NCBI RefSeq assembly: GCF_000425445.1
Contig: NZ_AUDL01000004.1
Span: 124,001-188,000, forward strand
DNA: 64,000 bases
Source: Flavobacterium denitrificans DSM 15936
GTDB taxonomy: Bacteria; Bacteroidota; Bacteroidia; Flavobacteriales; Flavobacteriaceae
Direction: 5' to 3'
A model generated the notes under the pieces. It was not told the DNA's origin. It was given only the letters and a program-made list of their open reading frames with translations, and did no database searches. Shown here piece by piece: positions 44,519 through 53,784 of this stretch. Position numbers and translations under genes: made by a program. Within the stretch, counting starts at the first letter, position 1; every line of letters begins with the position of its first letter.

Positions 44519-44528
44519 TCTAAAGAAA

Positions 44529-44744
44529 TTGAATAGCATTATCACTATTAAAGCCATACTACAATGTCCGGAGTGTTCCTCCAAGTACAGTGAAAGGATG
44601 GCTCTCAAAAGCAAAGTCCTAAGTAGTAGATGTGTGTTCTGCAAGGCGGTTTTTGAAATAACTGACATCACTGAGTGTTGTATATACTGTACTTATAGCA
44701 ACGTATTGTGCCCTGAAAAACAAAAAGAAAATTTTAATAAATAA
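44529..44744 (+). CDS. Small cysteine-rich zinc-ribbon protein (GDCCVxCSYG-family-like)
   Basis: 71 residues starting at TTG 44529 (no ATG upstream keeps the first CPEC motif; the first ATG is at 44598). Cysteines: CPEC, then C..C in 'SRCVFCKA', then 'ECCIYCTYSNVLCPEKQ', which parallels the GDCCVxCSYG family of metal/redox proteins associated with mercury-type transport genes. It lies between pckA (10 bases) and gcvH (8 bases). Perhaps a metal-binding or thiol protein of the same operon. Confidence 0.65.
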   Translation: MNSIITIKAILQCPECSSKYSERMALKSKVLSSRCVFCKAVFEITDITECCIYCTYSNVLCPEKQKENFNK

Positions 44745-44752
44745 ACAAATAA

Positions 44753-45133
44753 ATGAAAATCCCAGAAAATCTTTTGTATACCCATGACCACGAATGGATA
44801 AGAATTGAAAATGCTATAGCCTATATCGGAATTACCGATTTTGCTCAGCATGAATTAGGAGATATTGTATATGTGGAAATAGAAACAGTTGGCGAAAACC
44901 TAAATCAAAACCAAACATTTGGAACAGTGGAAGCTGTAAAAACGGTATCTGATCTTTTTATGCCCCTTAATGGGGAGATTCTTGAGTTAAACCCAAAATT
45001 AGAAACAAATCCTGAATTGGTTAACTCTGACCCTTATGGTGACGGATGGATGATTAAAGTAAAGATTGAAAATAACGCAGAAACTAAAGGACTGCTAAAA
45101 TCCGATGCTTATGCATTATTAATAGGTTCATGA
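44753..45133 (+). CDS. gcvH: Glycine cleavage system H protein
   Basis: 126 residues. Lipoyl carrier of the glycine cleavage complex, shuttling the aminomethyl group from GcvP to GcvT. The lipoyl-lysine motif is intact: 'FGTVEAVKTVSDL' with K63, plus 'YTHDHEWIRIEN' near the N-terminus and 'NSDPYGDGWMIKV'. Normal length. One base separates its stop from the gcvT ATG. Confidence 0.95.
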   Translation: MKIPENLLYTHDHEWIRIENAIAYIGITDFAQHELGDIVYVEIETVGENLNQNQTFGTVEAVKTVSDLFMPLNGEILELNPKLETNPELVNSDPYGDGWMIKVKIENNAETKGLLKSDAYALLIGS

Positions 45134-45134
45134 T

Positions 45135-46253
45135 ATGGAAAATGAATTAGTAAATATCAAAAAAACTGCCCTTAATGATACGCATCACACCCTTGGCGGG
45201 AAAATGGTAGCATTTGCCGGTTATGAAATGCCTGTCCAATATGCAGGTGTAAATCATGAACATGAAGTCGTTCGAAATGCTGTAGGTGTTTTTGACGTTT
45301 CCCATATGGGGGAGATTCTCATACAAGGAAAAGATGCGTTGCCATTAATTCAGAAAATAAGTTCTAACGATGCCTCAACACTTTCCCCAGGGAAAGTGCA
45401 ATACAGCTGTATGCCCAACAATACGGGTGGTATTGTAGATGATCTGCTGATATATATGATGAGTGAAAATGATTATTTACTAGTTGTAAATGCTTCGAAT
45501 ATCCAAAAAGACTGGGATTGGATAAATAGTATAGCCCTTGATTATTTAGATCTTACCATAACAAACCTTTCCGATATAATTTCCCAATTGGCTGTTCAAG
45601 GTCCACTGGCTGTAAAATCCCTGCAAAAATTGACCACCATCAATTTAGCCGATATGAAGTATTATACCTTTGAAATAGGAGAGTTTGCCGGCATTCCAAA
45701 TTCTATAATATCAGCTACAGGATACACAGGGGCTGGTGGATTTGAAATATATGTGCAGAACAAGTATATCAAACAGTTATGGGATGCCATTTTCGAGGCA
45801 GGAAAAGAGTACAATATTGAACCCGTTGGTCTGGCGGCCAGAGACACACTGCGATTAGAAATGGGGTACTGCTTGTACGGAAACGACATCAATGATACAA
45901 CCTCCCCGTTAGAAGCCGGCTTGGGCTGGATTACAAAATTTACTAAAGAATTTGTTCAGAGTGATCTACTCAAAATTCAAAAAGAGAATGGAGTAACAAG
46001 GAAATTAGTCGGATTTGAAATAACTGATAAAGGAATCCCCCGCCATGATTACGAAATTTGGGATGAAAACCAACAGCTTATAGGTATTGTGACCTCAGGT
46101 ACCATGTCCCCTACTTTAAAAAAAGCTATTGGAATGGGATATGTTACTTTTGAAAAATCAACTATTGGCAGTGAGATTTTTATTAATATAAGAAACAAAC
46201 CAGTTAAGGCAATTATTGTTAAAACGCCTTTTTATTCAAATCCAAATTCCTAA
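45135..46253 (+). CDS. gcvT: Aminomethyltransferase (glycine cleavage T protein)
   Basis: 372 residues. Transfers the methylene group from aminomethyl-lipoyl GcvH to tetrahydrofolate and releases ammonia. Seen: 'GYEMPVQYAG', 'VGVFDVSHMGEI', 'YTGAGGFEIY', 'GLAARDTLRLEMGYCLYGND', typical folate and catalytic segments. Full length. In an operon with gcvH and the gcvH-like gene that begins 4 bases later. Confidence 0.95.
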   Translation: MENELVNIKKTALNDTHHTLGGKMVAFAGYEMPVQYAGVNHEHEVVRNAVGVFDVSHMGEILIQGKDALPLIQKISSNDASTLSPGKVQYSCMPNNTGGIVDDLLIYMMSENDYLLVVNASNIQKDWDWINSIALDYLDLTITNLSDIISQLAVQGPLAVKSLQKLTTINLADMKYYTFEIGEFAGIPNSIISATGYTGAGGFEIYVQNKYIKQLWDAIFEAGKEYNIEPVGLAARDTLRLEMGYCLYGNDINDTTSPLEAGLGWITKFTKEFVQSDLLKIQKENGVTRKLVGFEITDKGIPRHDYEIWDENQQLIGIVTSGTMSPTLKKAIGMGYVTFEKSTIGSEIFINIRNKPVKAIIVKTPFYSNPNS

Positions 46254-46257
46254 AGAT

Positions 46258-46629
46258 ATGTTTATTCCAAAAGGACTTTATTATACCAAAAATCACCTGT
46301 GGCTTAGAAAAATTGGAATGTGCGATTTTTTTATAGGTATAACAGACTTTATTCAAAAAGAAATCGGTGAAATTAGTTTAATTGAACTGGAATTAAACAA
46401 CGAGTATATGGAAAAAGAAAGGGTATGGGGCAATATCTATGGACTTAATCAAACTTTTTCTCTCGTTGCCCCTTTTGAATGCAAAATTATGGCAACAAAC
46501 ACCACCTTCGATAAAAACCCTTCAAGTATCAATCGAGATCCATACAATCATTGGCTGTTAAGGGTTTCGACAAATACAACTACTTACGGATTATTAGCCA
46601 ATGAAGAATATACAGAACTTATTCAATGA
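46258..46629 (+). CDS. GcvH-like protein lacking the lipoyl lysine
   Basis: 123 residues from ATG 46258. Colinear with GcvH ('YYTKNHLWLRKIG ... GITDFIQKEIGEISLIELE ... RDPYNHWLLRV ... GLLANEEY'), but the motif corresponding to EAVKTVSDL reads 'YGLNQTFSLV', with Asn64 in place of the lipoylated Lys. It therefore cannot carry lipoate at that site. It may be a regulatory or scaffold protein, or bind another group. It ends with an ATGA overlap to a methyltransferase gene, so the two are coupled. Confidence 0.8.
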   Translation: MFIPKGLYYTKNHLWLRKIGMCDFFIGITDFIQKEIGEISLIELELNNEYMEKERVWGNIYGLNQTFSLVAPFECKIMATNTTFDKNPSSINRDPYNHWLLRVSTNTTTYGLLANEEYTELIQ

Positions 46630-47222
46630 TATTTAAATTCCTTAAATTAAATATAGCTGTTGAGGACACCTCCTTTAACGAGCTATATCCAAGCAGAATA
46701 AAAAGACTGGCAGCCCGCCATTGGACTCCTGTTGCAGTTGCCAAGGCCGCAGCTGAGTATTTAGTTGATAAGCCTCATAAAAAAGTATTGGATATTGGTT
46801 CCGGGGTAGGCAAATTTTGCCTTGTGGGAGCGGCCTCTACCAAAGGAAAATTTTACGGTGTGGAGCAAAGAGAATCGCTTGTCAAGCTATCGAAAAAAAT
46901 TGCAGACCGATACGATGTAACTAATGTGGAATTTATCCATTCCAACATCAACAAAATTAACTTTTCTGACTATGAGGCCTTTTATTTTTATAATTCATTT
47001 TATGAAAATATTGATTTGTCGTGTTCAATTGATAAAACAATACTTCCTGAAAGAGAGTTATTTTATTTGTACTCCAACTATGTAAAAGAACAGCTTGATA
47101 GAACACCAATCGGTACACGATTGGTTACCTATTGGAGTAATTGGCAGGAAATCCCCGATAGTTTTGAATTAGAATACGGTGCCCGCGGAGGCTTATTGCT
47201 CTTTTGGCAGAAGACATCTTAA
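46626..47222 (+). CDS. SAM-dependent class I methyltransferase
   Basis: 198 residues. Motif I 'KVLDIGSGVGKFCLVGA', acidic end of strand 2 ('FYGVEQRESLV'), motif-like 'VEFIHSNINKINFSDYEAFYFYNSFYENI'. Substrate unknown; the fold resembles DOT1/small-molecule methyltransferases. Coupled to the lipoyl-less GcvH-like gene by ATGA overlap, which suggests the two work together. A hairpin TCCTTTTTT/AAAAAAGGA (47314-47322/47330-47338) follows. Confidence 0.8.
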   Translation: MIFKFLKLNIAVEDTSFNELYPSRIKRLAARHWTPVAVAKAAAEYLVDKPHKKVLDIGSGVGKFCLVGAASTKGKFYGVEQRESLVKLSKKIADRYDVTNVEFIHSNINKINFSDYEAFYFYNSFYENIDLSCSIDKTILPERELFYLYSNYVKEQLDRTPIGTRLVTYWSNWQEIPDSFELEYGARGGLLLFWQKTS

Positions 47223-47313
47223 TGAATTACGAAATAAACCTTTCAATCTTCAAAAGCAGGGAAATACTGCTGTCTAAATCTCTTTAAAAAAATTTCTATT
47301 TAATATACCATTA

Positions 47314-47338
47314 TCCTTTTTTAGGTTATAAAAAAGGA
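47314..47338. terminator. Hairpin after the methyltransferase gene
   Basis: TCCTTTTTT at 47314-47322 pairs with AAAAAAGGA at 47330-47338, loop AGGTTAT. Possible terminator, or a leader element of the next gene 60 bases downstream. Confidence 0.55.
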
Positions 47339-47398
47339 GATCACAGATAAACAAGATCTTTTAAAAATAAAAATATAACAATTCAATCTAAAAAATAT

Positions 47399-48646
47399 AT
47401 GAATATAATGGATAAAATAAGCACGCGTCTGGGTCCACTGGGCGATCATGCTCATTATGCACATGGATATTATGCCTATCCAAGATTAGAAGGCGAAATT
47501 AGCAATACAATGCTTTTTAACGGCAAGGAAAAATTAGTATGGAGTCTGAACAACTATTTGGGACTAGCCAATCATCCCGAAGTCAGACAAGCCGATAATG
47601 AAGGAACCATATTATATGGCCTTGCCTATCCGATGGGGGCCCGCATGATGAGCGGAAACACGAAACTCCATGAAGAGTTTGAGCAGAAAATTGCAGATTA
47701 TGTTCAAAAAGAAGATGCTTTCTTATTAAACTATGGCTATCAGGGAATGGTATCGATCATTGATAGCCTGGTAGATCGACAAGATGTTATCGTTTATGAT
47801 GCAGAATCGCATGCCTGTATCCTTGATGGAATGCGATTACATTTAGGCAAACGCTTTGTTTTCAAGCACAATAATATTGAAGATTGTGAAAAACAGCTCG
47901 AGCGCGCTAAAAAAATTGTCAAAGAAACAAATGGTGCAATCCTGGTCATAACAGAGGGTGTGTTTGGTATGCGTGGTGATCAAGGCAAATTAAAAGAAAT
48001 TGTAGCCCTTAAGGAGAAATATAATTTTTCGCTCCTCGTTGATGATGCCCACGGGATTGGCACTATGGGCAAAACCGGCGCTGGAACTGGTGAGGAACAA
48101 GGTGTTCAGGAAGGTATTGATTTTTATTTTGGAACATTTGCAAAATCTTTTGCCGGTATTGGCGCTTTTGTTGCCAGTACTAAAAAGGCAATATTATTCT
48201 TAAAATATAATATGCGCTCACAGATATTTGCAAAAGCATTGCCAATGCCAATGGTTTTTGGGGCCTTAAAACGATTGGAATTAATGCGCAGCAGGCCTGA
48301 ACTCAGGGAAAAGCTTTGGGAAATTACCCATAGCCTGCAAAATGGCCTAACTGATGCAGGCTTTGATATCGGCAATACCGACTCTCCTGTTACTCCTGTT
48401 TACCTTAATGGGACCCTTGGTGAGGCAACCGCTTTGGTTAAGGACCTGCGGGAAAACCATCAGATTTTCTGTTCCGTAGTAGTATATCCTGTTGTGCCAA
48501 AAGGCATGATTATTCTGCGATTGATCCCCACTGCAGTGCACACCTTAGAGGATGTTGAAAGAACTATAGCTGTATTTGAGCAAATCAGGGGTAATCTAAA
48601 TTCAGGACAGTACAAAAAGCAGGAAGAAGCAGAAGCTACATTTTAA
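47399..48646 (+). CDS. PLP-dependent alpha-oxoamine synthase family enzyme
   Basis: 415 residues, fold type I aminotransferase of the AONS/Kbl/serine palmitoyltransferase family, which condense an amino acid with an acyl-CoA or acyl-ACP. Seen: 'WSLNNYLGLANHPEVRQAD', 'GARMMSGNTKLHEEFE', 'DAESHACILDGMRL', the PLP-ring Asp in 'LLVDDAHGIGTMGKTG' and the Schiff-base region 'FYFGTFAKSFAGIGAF' with the lysine. It belongs to a Bacteroidetes subgroup; serine palmitoyltransferase- or cysteate acyltransferase-like (capnine/sulfonolipid) activity is a possibility, not shown. It sits between the gcv genes, 10 bases before gcvP. A second start at 47408 is possible. Confidence 0.82.
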   Translation: MNIMDKISTRLGPLGDHAHYAHGYYAYPRLEGEISNTMLFNGKEKLVWSLNNYLGLANHPEVRQADNEGTILYGLAYPMGARMMSGNTKLHEEFEQKIADYVQKEDAFLLNYGYQGMVSIIDSLVDRQDVIVYDAESHACILDGMRLHLGKRFVFKHNNIEDCEKQLERAKKIVKETNGAILVITEGVFGMRGDQGKLKEIVALKEKYNFSLLVDDAHGIGTMGKTGAGTGEEQGVQEGIDFYFGTFAKSFAGIGAFVASTKKAILFLKYNMRSQIFAKALPMPMVFGALKRLELMRSRPELREKLWEITHSLQNGLTDAGFDIGNTDSPVTPVYLNGTLGEATALVKDLRENHQIFCSVVVYPVVPKGMIILRLIPTAVHTLEDVERTIAVFEQIRGNLNSGQYKKQEEAEATF

Positions 48647-48656
48647 ATCTCAAAAC

Positions 48657-51533
48657 ATGAAATCAGATCAATTTATAACGCGCCACAGTGGCGTAAACAA
48701 AAAAGACTTAAAAGAAATGCTGGATGTCATAGGTGTTTCTTCGCTGGATGAATTAATTGACAAAATAGTGCCATCAGACATCCGTCTGGCAAGGCCCTTG
48801 AATATTGAGGCAGGACTTTCAGAATATGAATATCAAAAACACTTGCGAAACACTGCGGGCAAAAATAAATTGTTTCAGTCTTATATCGGATCGGGCTATT
48901 ACAATACAATTCTGCCTGCAGTAATCCAGCGTAACATCCTGGAGAACCCGGGATGGTACACTGCCTACACGCCCTATCAGGCTGAAATCTCGCAAGGACG
49001 TCTGGAAGCCCTGCTTAATTTTCAAACAATGGTAATGGACTTAACTGCAATGCCCTTGGCCAATGCTTCCCTCTTGGATGAGGCAACTGCCGCGGCTGAA
49101 GCTATGTTAATGTTCTTTGGCAGCAGAAGTAAAGAAAAACAAGCCAATGGGGCAAAGAAATTTTTTGTTTCCGAACACTGTTTTCCACAAACTATTGATG
49201 TTTTAAAAACTCGTGCAGAACCATTTAATATTGAACTGATTATTGGCAGTCATACTAAAGTAAGTTTTGATGACAGTTATTTTGGTGCCCTTATTCAATA
49301 TCCTGATGTCAATGGAGAAATAAATGATTATTCCTCTTTCATGACTACTACACAGGGGTATAAAATACAGGTATGTGTAGCAAGCGATCTTATGGCTTTG
49401 GCACTTTTAGTTCCCCCGGGGGAATGGGGTGCGGATTGCGTTGTTGGAAATTCACAACGCTTTGGAGTTCCTATGGGTTACGGAGGTCCACATGCAGCAT
49501 TCTTTGCCTGCAGGGACGAATATAAGCGGGTACTTCCTGGGCGTATTATTGGTGTTTCGCTTGATTCAACAGGAAACAAAGCATTACGAATGGCATTGCA
49601 GACCCGTGAGCAGCATATCAAGAGAGAAAAAGCAACCTCAAATATTTGTACCGCGCAAGCTTTGCTTGCTATCATGGCCAGTATGTATGCCGTATATCAT
49701 GGTCCGGAAAGAATAAAGGCAATTGCGCAAAAAATACATGATCTTACATTTTCACTTGCTGAAGAATTAAAAAAAGCAGGTTTTAAAATTAAAACTAGTA
49801 TATTTTTTGATACGATTGTGGTAGAGGTTCAAGACGCAAAATTTATCCGAAAAATAGCAGAAAAAAATGAACTGAATTTTAGATATCTAAGTGAAAAACA
49901 AATAGCTATTTCTTTGGATGAAACCTCTAGTGAAAAAGATATTTCAAATATACTGAATGTTTTCACATTCGTATTTGACAAACAGACAACCAAAATACAT
50001 CGAATTGACTCCAAGTTGATCTCTGCAACTGCGTGTAATAGAACCTCGAAATATTTGACTCATCCAATTTTCAATGAGTACCACAATGAAACCGAAATGA
50101 TGCGTTACATTAAACGTCTCGAAAATAAAGACCTTTCACTGGTACACAGTATGATTTCACTGGGTTCATGTACAATGAAACTCAATGCAGTATCAGAATT
50201 ATTGCCCATTACATGGCCAGAGTTTGCAAATATCCATCCTTTTGTTCCATTAGATCAGGTTTTAGGATACACAGAAATAATTAATCAATTAGAAAAAGAC
50301 CTTTGTGAAATAACTGGTTTTTTTGCTCTTTCCTTTCAGCCAAATTCAGGTGCCTCGGGAGAATATGCAGGACTAATGGTCATACGCGCTTATCATGCAG
50401 CAATGGGAAATAAACACAGAAACGTAGTGCTGATACCTTCTTCTGCCCATGGAACAAACCCTGCATCGGCAGCTATGGCCGGCATGAAAATAGTAATTAT
50501 TAAATGTGATCAAAAAGGAAATATTGACGCGGAAGACCTGCAGCTAAAGGCGGAAGAATATACAGAAAATTTAGCTTGTCTGATGATCACTTATCCTTCC
50601 ACTCACGGCGTTTATGAAGAAGGAATAAAAGATATCACTAAAATTATTCATGATAATGGAGGTCAGGTCTATATGGATGGTGCCAACATGAATGCACAGG
50701 TAGGTCTCACCAGTCCAGGAAAAATCGGTGCGGATGTATGTCACTTAAACCTGCATAAAACATTTGCTATACCGCATGGAGGTGGAGGACCCGGAGTTGG
50801 ACCAATAGGGGTTGCCAAACATCTTGCTCCCTACCTGCCTTCTCATTCTCACGCAGAAATCAAGGATAAAAACGCAATATCAGCAATATCAGCAGCACCC
50901 TATGGCAGTGCTTTAATTCTGCTGGTCTCGTATGGTTATATTAAAATGCTTGGCGCCAGAGGCCTCACTGAGGCAACTAAGACCGCTATCTTAAATGCTA
51001 ATTATATTAAAACCAGACTTGAAGGCCACTATCCTATTTTATACACAGGCAAAAATGGATTTTGTGCACATGAAATGATTTTGGATTGTGCTTCCTTTAA
51101 AAAAGAAACAAATATAGAAGTAGGTGATATTGGTAAGCGATTAATGGATTATGGATTTCATGCCCCAACCATTGCATTCCCCGTACACGATACGCTAATG
51201 GTGGAACCTACCGAAAGCGAAAGCAAAGCAGAGATGGATCGTTTCTGTGAAGCTATGATTGCCATTAGGGAAGAAATAAATGAGATTGCAATAGGAAAAT
51301 ATGATAAAGATGACAATGTAATTAAGAATGCGCCGCATACGTCAAAAACACTTCTAAATGATCAGTGGAACAAGGTATACAGCAGACAAAAAGCGGCGTT
51401 CCCTCTAAAATGGGTTGAGGATAATAAATTCTGGCCATCTGTAAGCAAGATAGATAATGCATATGGTGACAGGAATTTAATTTGTTCCTGCAATCCGACA
51501 CAAGAATGGGCCGCAGAAGCAGCATCGAACTAA
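48657..51533 (+). CDS. gcvP: Glycine dehydrogenase (decarboxylating), P protein
   Basis: 958 residues, the full length of fused (single-chain) GcvP. Decarboxylates glycine and loads the aminomethyl group on GcvH. Seen: N-terminal half 'QAEISQGRLEALLNFQTMVMDLTA', and the catalytic PLP-lysine region in the C-terminal half 'DVCHLNLHKTFAIPHGGGGPGVGPIGV'. The start ATG 48657 comes 10 bases after the synthase gene. Forms a cleavage system with gcvT and gcvH upstream; a dihydrolipoyl dehydrogenase is not encoded in the window and would come from the host. Confidence 0.95.
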   Translation: MKSDQFITRHSGVNKKDLKEMLDVIGVSSLDELIDKIVPSDIRLARPLNIEAGLSEYEYQKHLRNTAGKNKLFQSYIGSGYYNTILPAVIQRNILENPGWYTAYTPYQAEISQGRLEALLNFQTMVMDLTAMPLANASLLDEATAAAEAMLMFFGSRSKEKQANGAKKFFVSEHCFPQTIDVLKTRAEPFNIELIIGSHTKVSFDDSYFGALIQYPDVNGEINDYSSFMTTTQGYKIQVCVASDLMALALLVPPGEWGADCVVGNSQRFGVPMGYGGPHAAFFACRDEYKRVLPGRIIGVSLDSTGNKALRMALQTREQHIKREKATSNICTAQALLAIMASMYAVYHGPERIKAIAQKIHDLTFSLAEELKKAGFKIKTSIFFDTIVVEVQDAKFIRKIAEKNELNFRYLSEKQIAISLDETSSEKDISNILNVFTFVFDKQTTKIHRIDSKLISATACNRTSKYLTHPIFNEYHNETEMMRYIKRLENKDLSLVHSMISLGSCTMKLNAVSELLPITWPEFANIHPFVPLDQVLGYTEIINQLEKDLCEITGFFALSFQPNSGASGEYAGLMVIRAYHAAMGNKHRNVVLIPSSAHGTNPASAAMAGMKIVIIKCDQKGNIDAEDLQLKAEEYTENLACLMITYPSTHGVYEEGIKDITKIIHDNGGQVYMDGANMNAQVGLTSPGKIGADVCHLNLHKTFAIPHGGGGPGVGPIGVAKHLAPYLPSHSHAEIKDKNAISAISAAPYGSALILLVSYGYIKMLGARGLTEATKTAILNANYIKTRLEGHYPILYTGKNGFCAHEMILDCASFKKETNIEVGDIGKRLMDYGFHAPTIAFPVHDTLMVEPTESESKAEMDRFCEAMIAIREEINEIAIGKYDKDDNVIKNAPHTSKTLLNDQWNKVYSRQKAAFPLKWVEDNKFWPSVSKIDNAYGDRNLICSCNPTQEWAAEAASN

Positions 51534-51772
51534 AATATCTTGTGGAACCTATTGGCTTGGTTAGCTTGATTCAAATTATGACATACCAGGAACAGCTCAT
51601 GGACTGCAGTTGTTGTGTCTGCAGGCATTTGATTCTTTAAGGTCTTTACTGGTAAAGCAATTACTGGCTAGTCTGGAGATAGTTCTGAACAGAATTATCA
51701 GAACTGGAATACCCTGCAAGATGAAAACACATTCGCTTTTTGAGAAGTTTCAAATTAAAAATAGAGGTAAAA

Positions 51773-52960
51773 ATGAAAGATATATTTATAGTTGCGTCAG
51801 TTCGTACCCCAATAGGCAGTTTTGGTGGAGCTTTAAAAAATGTGCATTCCACTACATTAGGGGCAATAACAATAAAGGAAGTTGTTGCAAGGGCAGGTAT
51901 TGATGTAGATGAAATTCAGGAGGTGTATATGGGCTGCGTTTTGCAAGCCAATTTAGGGCAGGCCCCGGCACGCCAGGCAGCAATTTTTGCAGGTTTGCCC
52001 GTCACAGTACGATGTACGACTATCAACAAAGTATGTGCTTCTGGAATGAAAGCAATTTCAATAGCTGCACAAAGTATTCTCTGTGGTGATGCCGATGTAG
52101 TCGTTGCAGGTGGAATGGAAAACATGAGCCAGGTACCTTTTTATTCCGAAAACACCCGTTGGGGAAATAAATATGGAAATGTGGTTATGATAGATGGTAT
52201 TGCCAAAGATGGTTTAACCGATGTTTATCACAACTATCCTATGGGCAATGCTTCTGATTTATGCGCCAAAGAACATACTATTTCAAGAGAAGAACAGGAT
52301 GCTTTTGCCATTGAATCTTACAAGCGTTCTCAAATAGCATGGGAAAATGGAAAGTTCGACAATGAAATTGTACCAGTGGAGATGCCACACTATAAAGGCG
52401 TACCAATTATTTTTAAGGAAGATGAAGAATATAAGAATGTCAAATTTGATAAGATAGCGGGCTTAAAACCCGTATTTTCCCAAACAGGTACTGCGACAGC
52501 CGCTAACTCCTCTACCATGAACGATGGCGCGGCAGCGCTTTTACTGATGAGTAAAGAAAAAGCTTTACAATTAAATGCCAAGCCCATTGCAATTATAAGG
52601 GGCTATGCCGATGCCGAACAGGCACCAGAATGGTTCACTACTTCCCCTGCACTGGCTATAACCAAAGCCCTTCACAAAGCAGGGTTAAAAATTGAAGATA
52701 TTGATTATTTTGAATTAAACGAAGCTTTCTCCACCGTTGGAATTGTTAATATTCAGAAACTAAAACTGGATCCTAAAAAAGTAAATGTAAATGGTGGTGC
52801 TGTTTCCTTGGGACATCCACTGGGCTGTTCCGGCGCGCGTATAGTAGTTACATTAATAAATGTACTTAAGCAGAACAACAGCAAATATGGAGTAGCTAGT
52901 ATCTGCAATGGAGGTGGTGGCGCAAGTGCTATAGTTATAGAACTTGTCAATCATGGGTAA
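51773..52960 (+). CDS. Acetyl-CoA acetyltransferase (thiolase)
   Basis: 395 residues from ATG 51773, with AGAGG at 51763-51767 as ribosome site; this start is preferred over the upstream in-frame codon at 51740. Catalytic residues of biosynthetic thiolases: Cys88 (INKVCASGMK), 'NEAFS', His in 'GGAVSLGHPLGCSGARI', Cys in 'SICNGGGGASAIVIE'. Condenses or cleaves acetoacetyl-CoA. Intact. A strong terminator (53014-53046) follows. Confidence 0.93.
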   Translation: MKDIFIVASVRTPIGSFGGALKNVHSTTLGAITIKEVVARAGIDVDEIQEVYMGCVLQANLGQAPARQAAIFAGLPVTVRCTTINKVCASGMKAISIAAQSILCGDADVVVAGGMENMSQVPFYSENTRWGNKYGNVVMIDGIAKDGLTDVYHNYPMGNASDLCAKEHTISREEQDAFAIESYKRSQIAWENGKFDNEIVPVEMPHYKGVPIIFKEDEEYKNVKFDKIAGLKPVFSQTGTATAANSSTMNDGAAALLLMSKEKALQLNAKPIAIIRGYADAEQAPEWFTTSPALAITKALHKAGLKIEDIDYFELNEAFSTVGIVNIQKLKLDPKKVNVNGGAVSLGHPLGCSGARIVVTLINVLKQNNSKYGVASICNGGGGASAIVIELVNHG

Positions 52961-53013
52961 AATTATAATAATGCACACAGAACAATCCCCAATGTTCTGA
53001 TAACTAACTTAAA

Positions 53014-53046
53014 AAAGGGAGAGCATTAATTAAAGGCTCTCCCTTT
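53014..53046. terminator. Strong bidirectional terminator
   Basis: AAAGGGAGAGC (53014-53024) pairs perfectly with GCTCTCCCTTT (53036-53046), extended by imperfect CTAACTT/AAGTTAG outside. Located between the convergent thiolase and DUF983 genes. Confidence 0.85.
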
Positions 53047-53077
53047 CTAAGTTAGGTGTTTTTTAGAATGACTAAAT

Positions 53078-53458
53078 CTATTTTATATTTGTTTTTGGAC
53101 TATAGGAAATGAACATATTGATGTAAATATTTCTCGATAATCTCAGCAAAACTGGAAATAAAATAATCAGCGTTACAATAATTGCAATAAAGGATGTTTT
53201 TAGACTGGAATTAAAGATAAGATATGAGATCATGAAAGCTGCAATTCCCACAGCAACATTTAATGCATAGCTTACATACATTGCGCCAAAAAAGAAAGAA
53301 GGCTCTATCTGATATCTTAGCGAGCAATGGCTGCATTTCTCGTGCATTTTAAGAACAGAACCTAAATGCAGTGGATTTTTATCCAAATACATACTTTCAT
53401 TCTGACATTTAGGACAACTTCCTGTTATAATACTATTTAATTTAGATCCCTTTTTCAT
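53078..53458 (-). CDS. DUF983 zinc-ribbon membrane protein (copy 1)
   Basis: 126 residues. N-terminal zinc ribbon with CPKC and CSHC (GSCPKCQNESMYL ... CSHCSLRYQIEPSFFFGAMYVSY), then two hydrophobic helices (about 65-85 and 90-110). This is the DUF983 signature; function is unknown. A paralogue with the same layout lies at 53785-54174. Confidence 0.85.
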   Translation of the reverse strand: MKKGSKLNSIITGSCPKCQNESMYLDKNPLHLGSVLKMHEKCSHCSLRYQIEPSFFFGAMYVSYALNVAVGIAAFMISYLIFNSSLKTSFIAIIVTLIILFPVLLRLSRNIYINMFISYSPKTNIK

Positions 53459-53784
53459 CTGCTTATAATCTATTTTAAGCTCAATTCAATGAGCAATGGT
53501 TTTAATTTTGAAACTTTCTAACATATACTGAAAGTTCTGGGTTTATCTGTTTAAAAGACGGAGGAGCTTTAAGGACAGCCATAAAATCCTCCGTTTTAAT
53601 TTAATTAACGAGTACTTACCTGACATAAACTGTTCTATTACTTTTGAGTGACACGGACTCAACCTACACATCTCTTTTAAACAGGCCATCACAATTAGAA
53701 AGAGGTTTTACTTCTGAATTGATCTTTCAGAACGTATTTTCTACTGGCTGTAATAGTTTGATTTTTTTAAACTCCTGGGCAGTA
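53459..53784. other. Gap between the DUF983 genes
   Basis: 326 bases. A hairpin ACGGAGGA (53558-53565)/TCCTCCGT (53587-53594) with 21-base loop and a following TTTT is the only clear structure; it may be a terminator for the icd-DUF983 transcript. No ORF supported. Confidence 0.6.
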
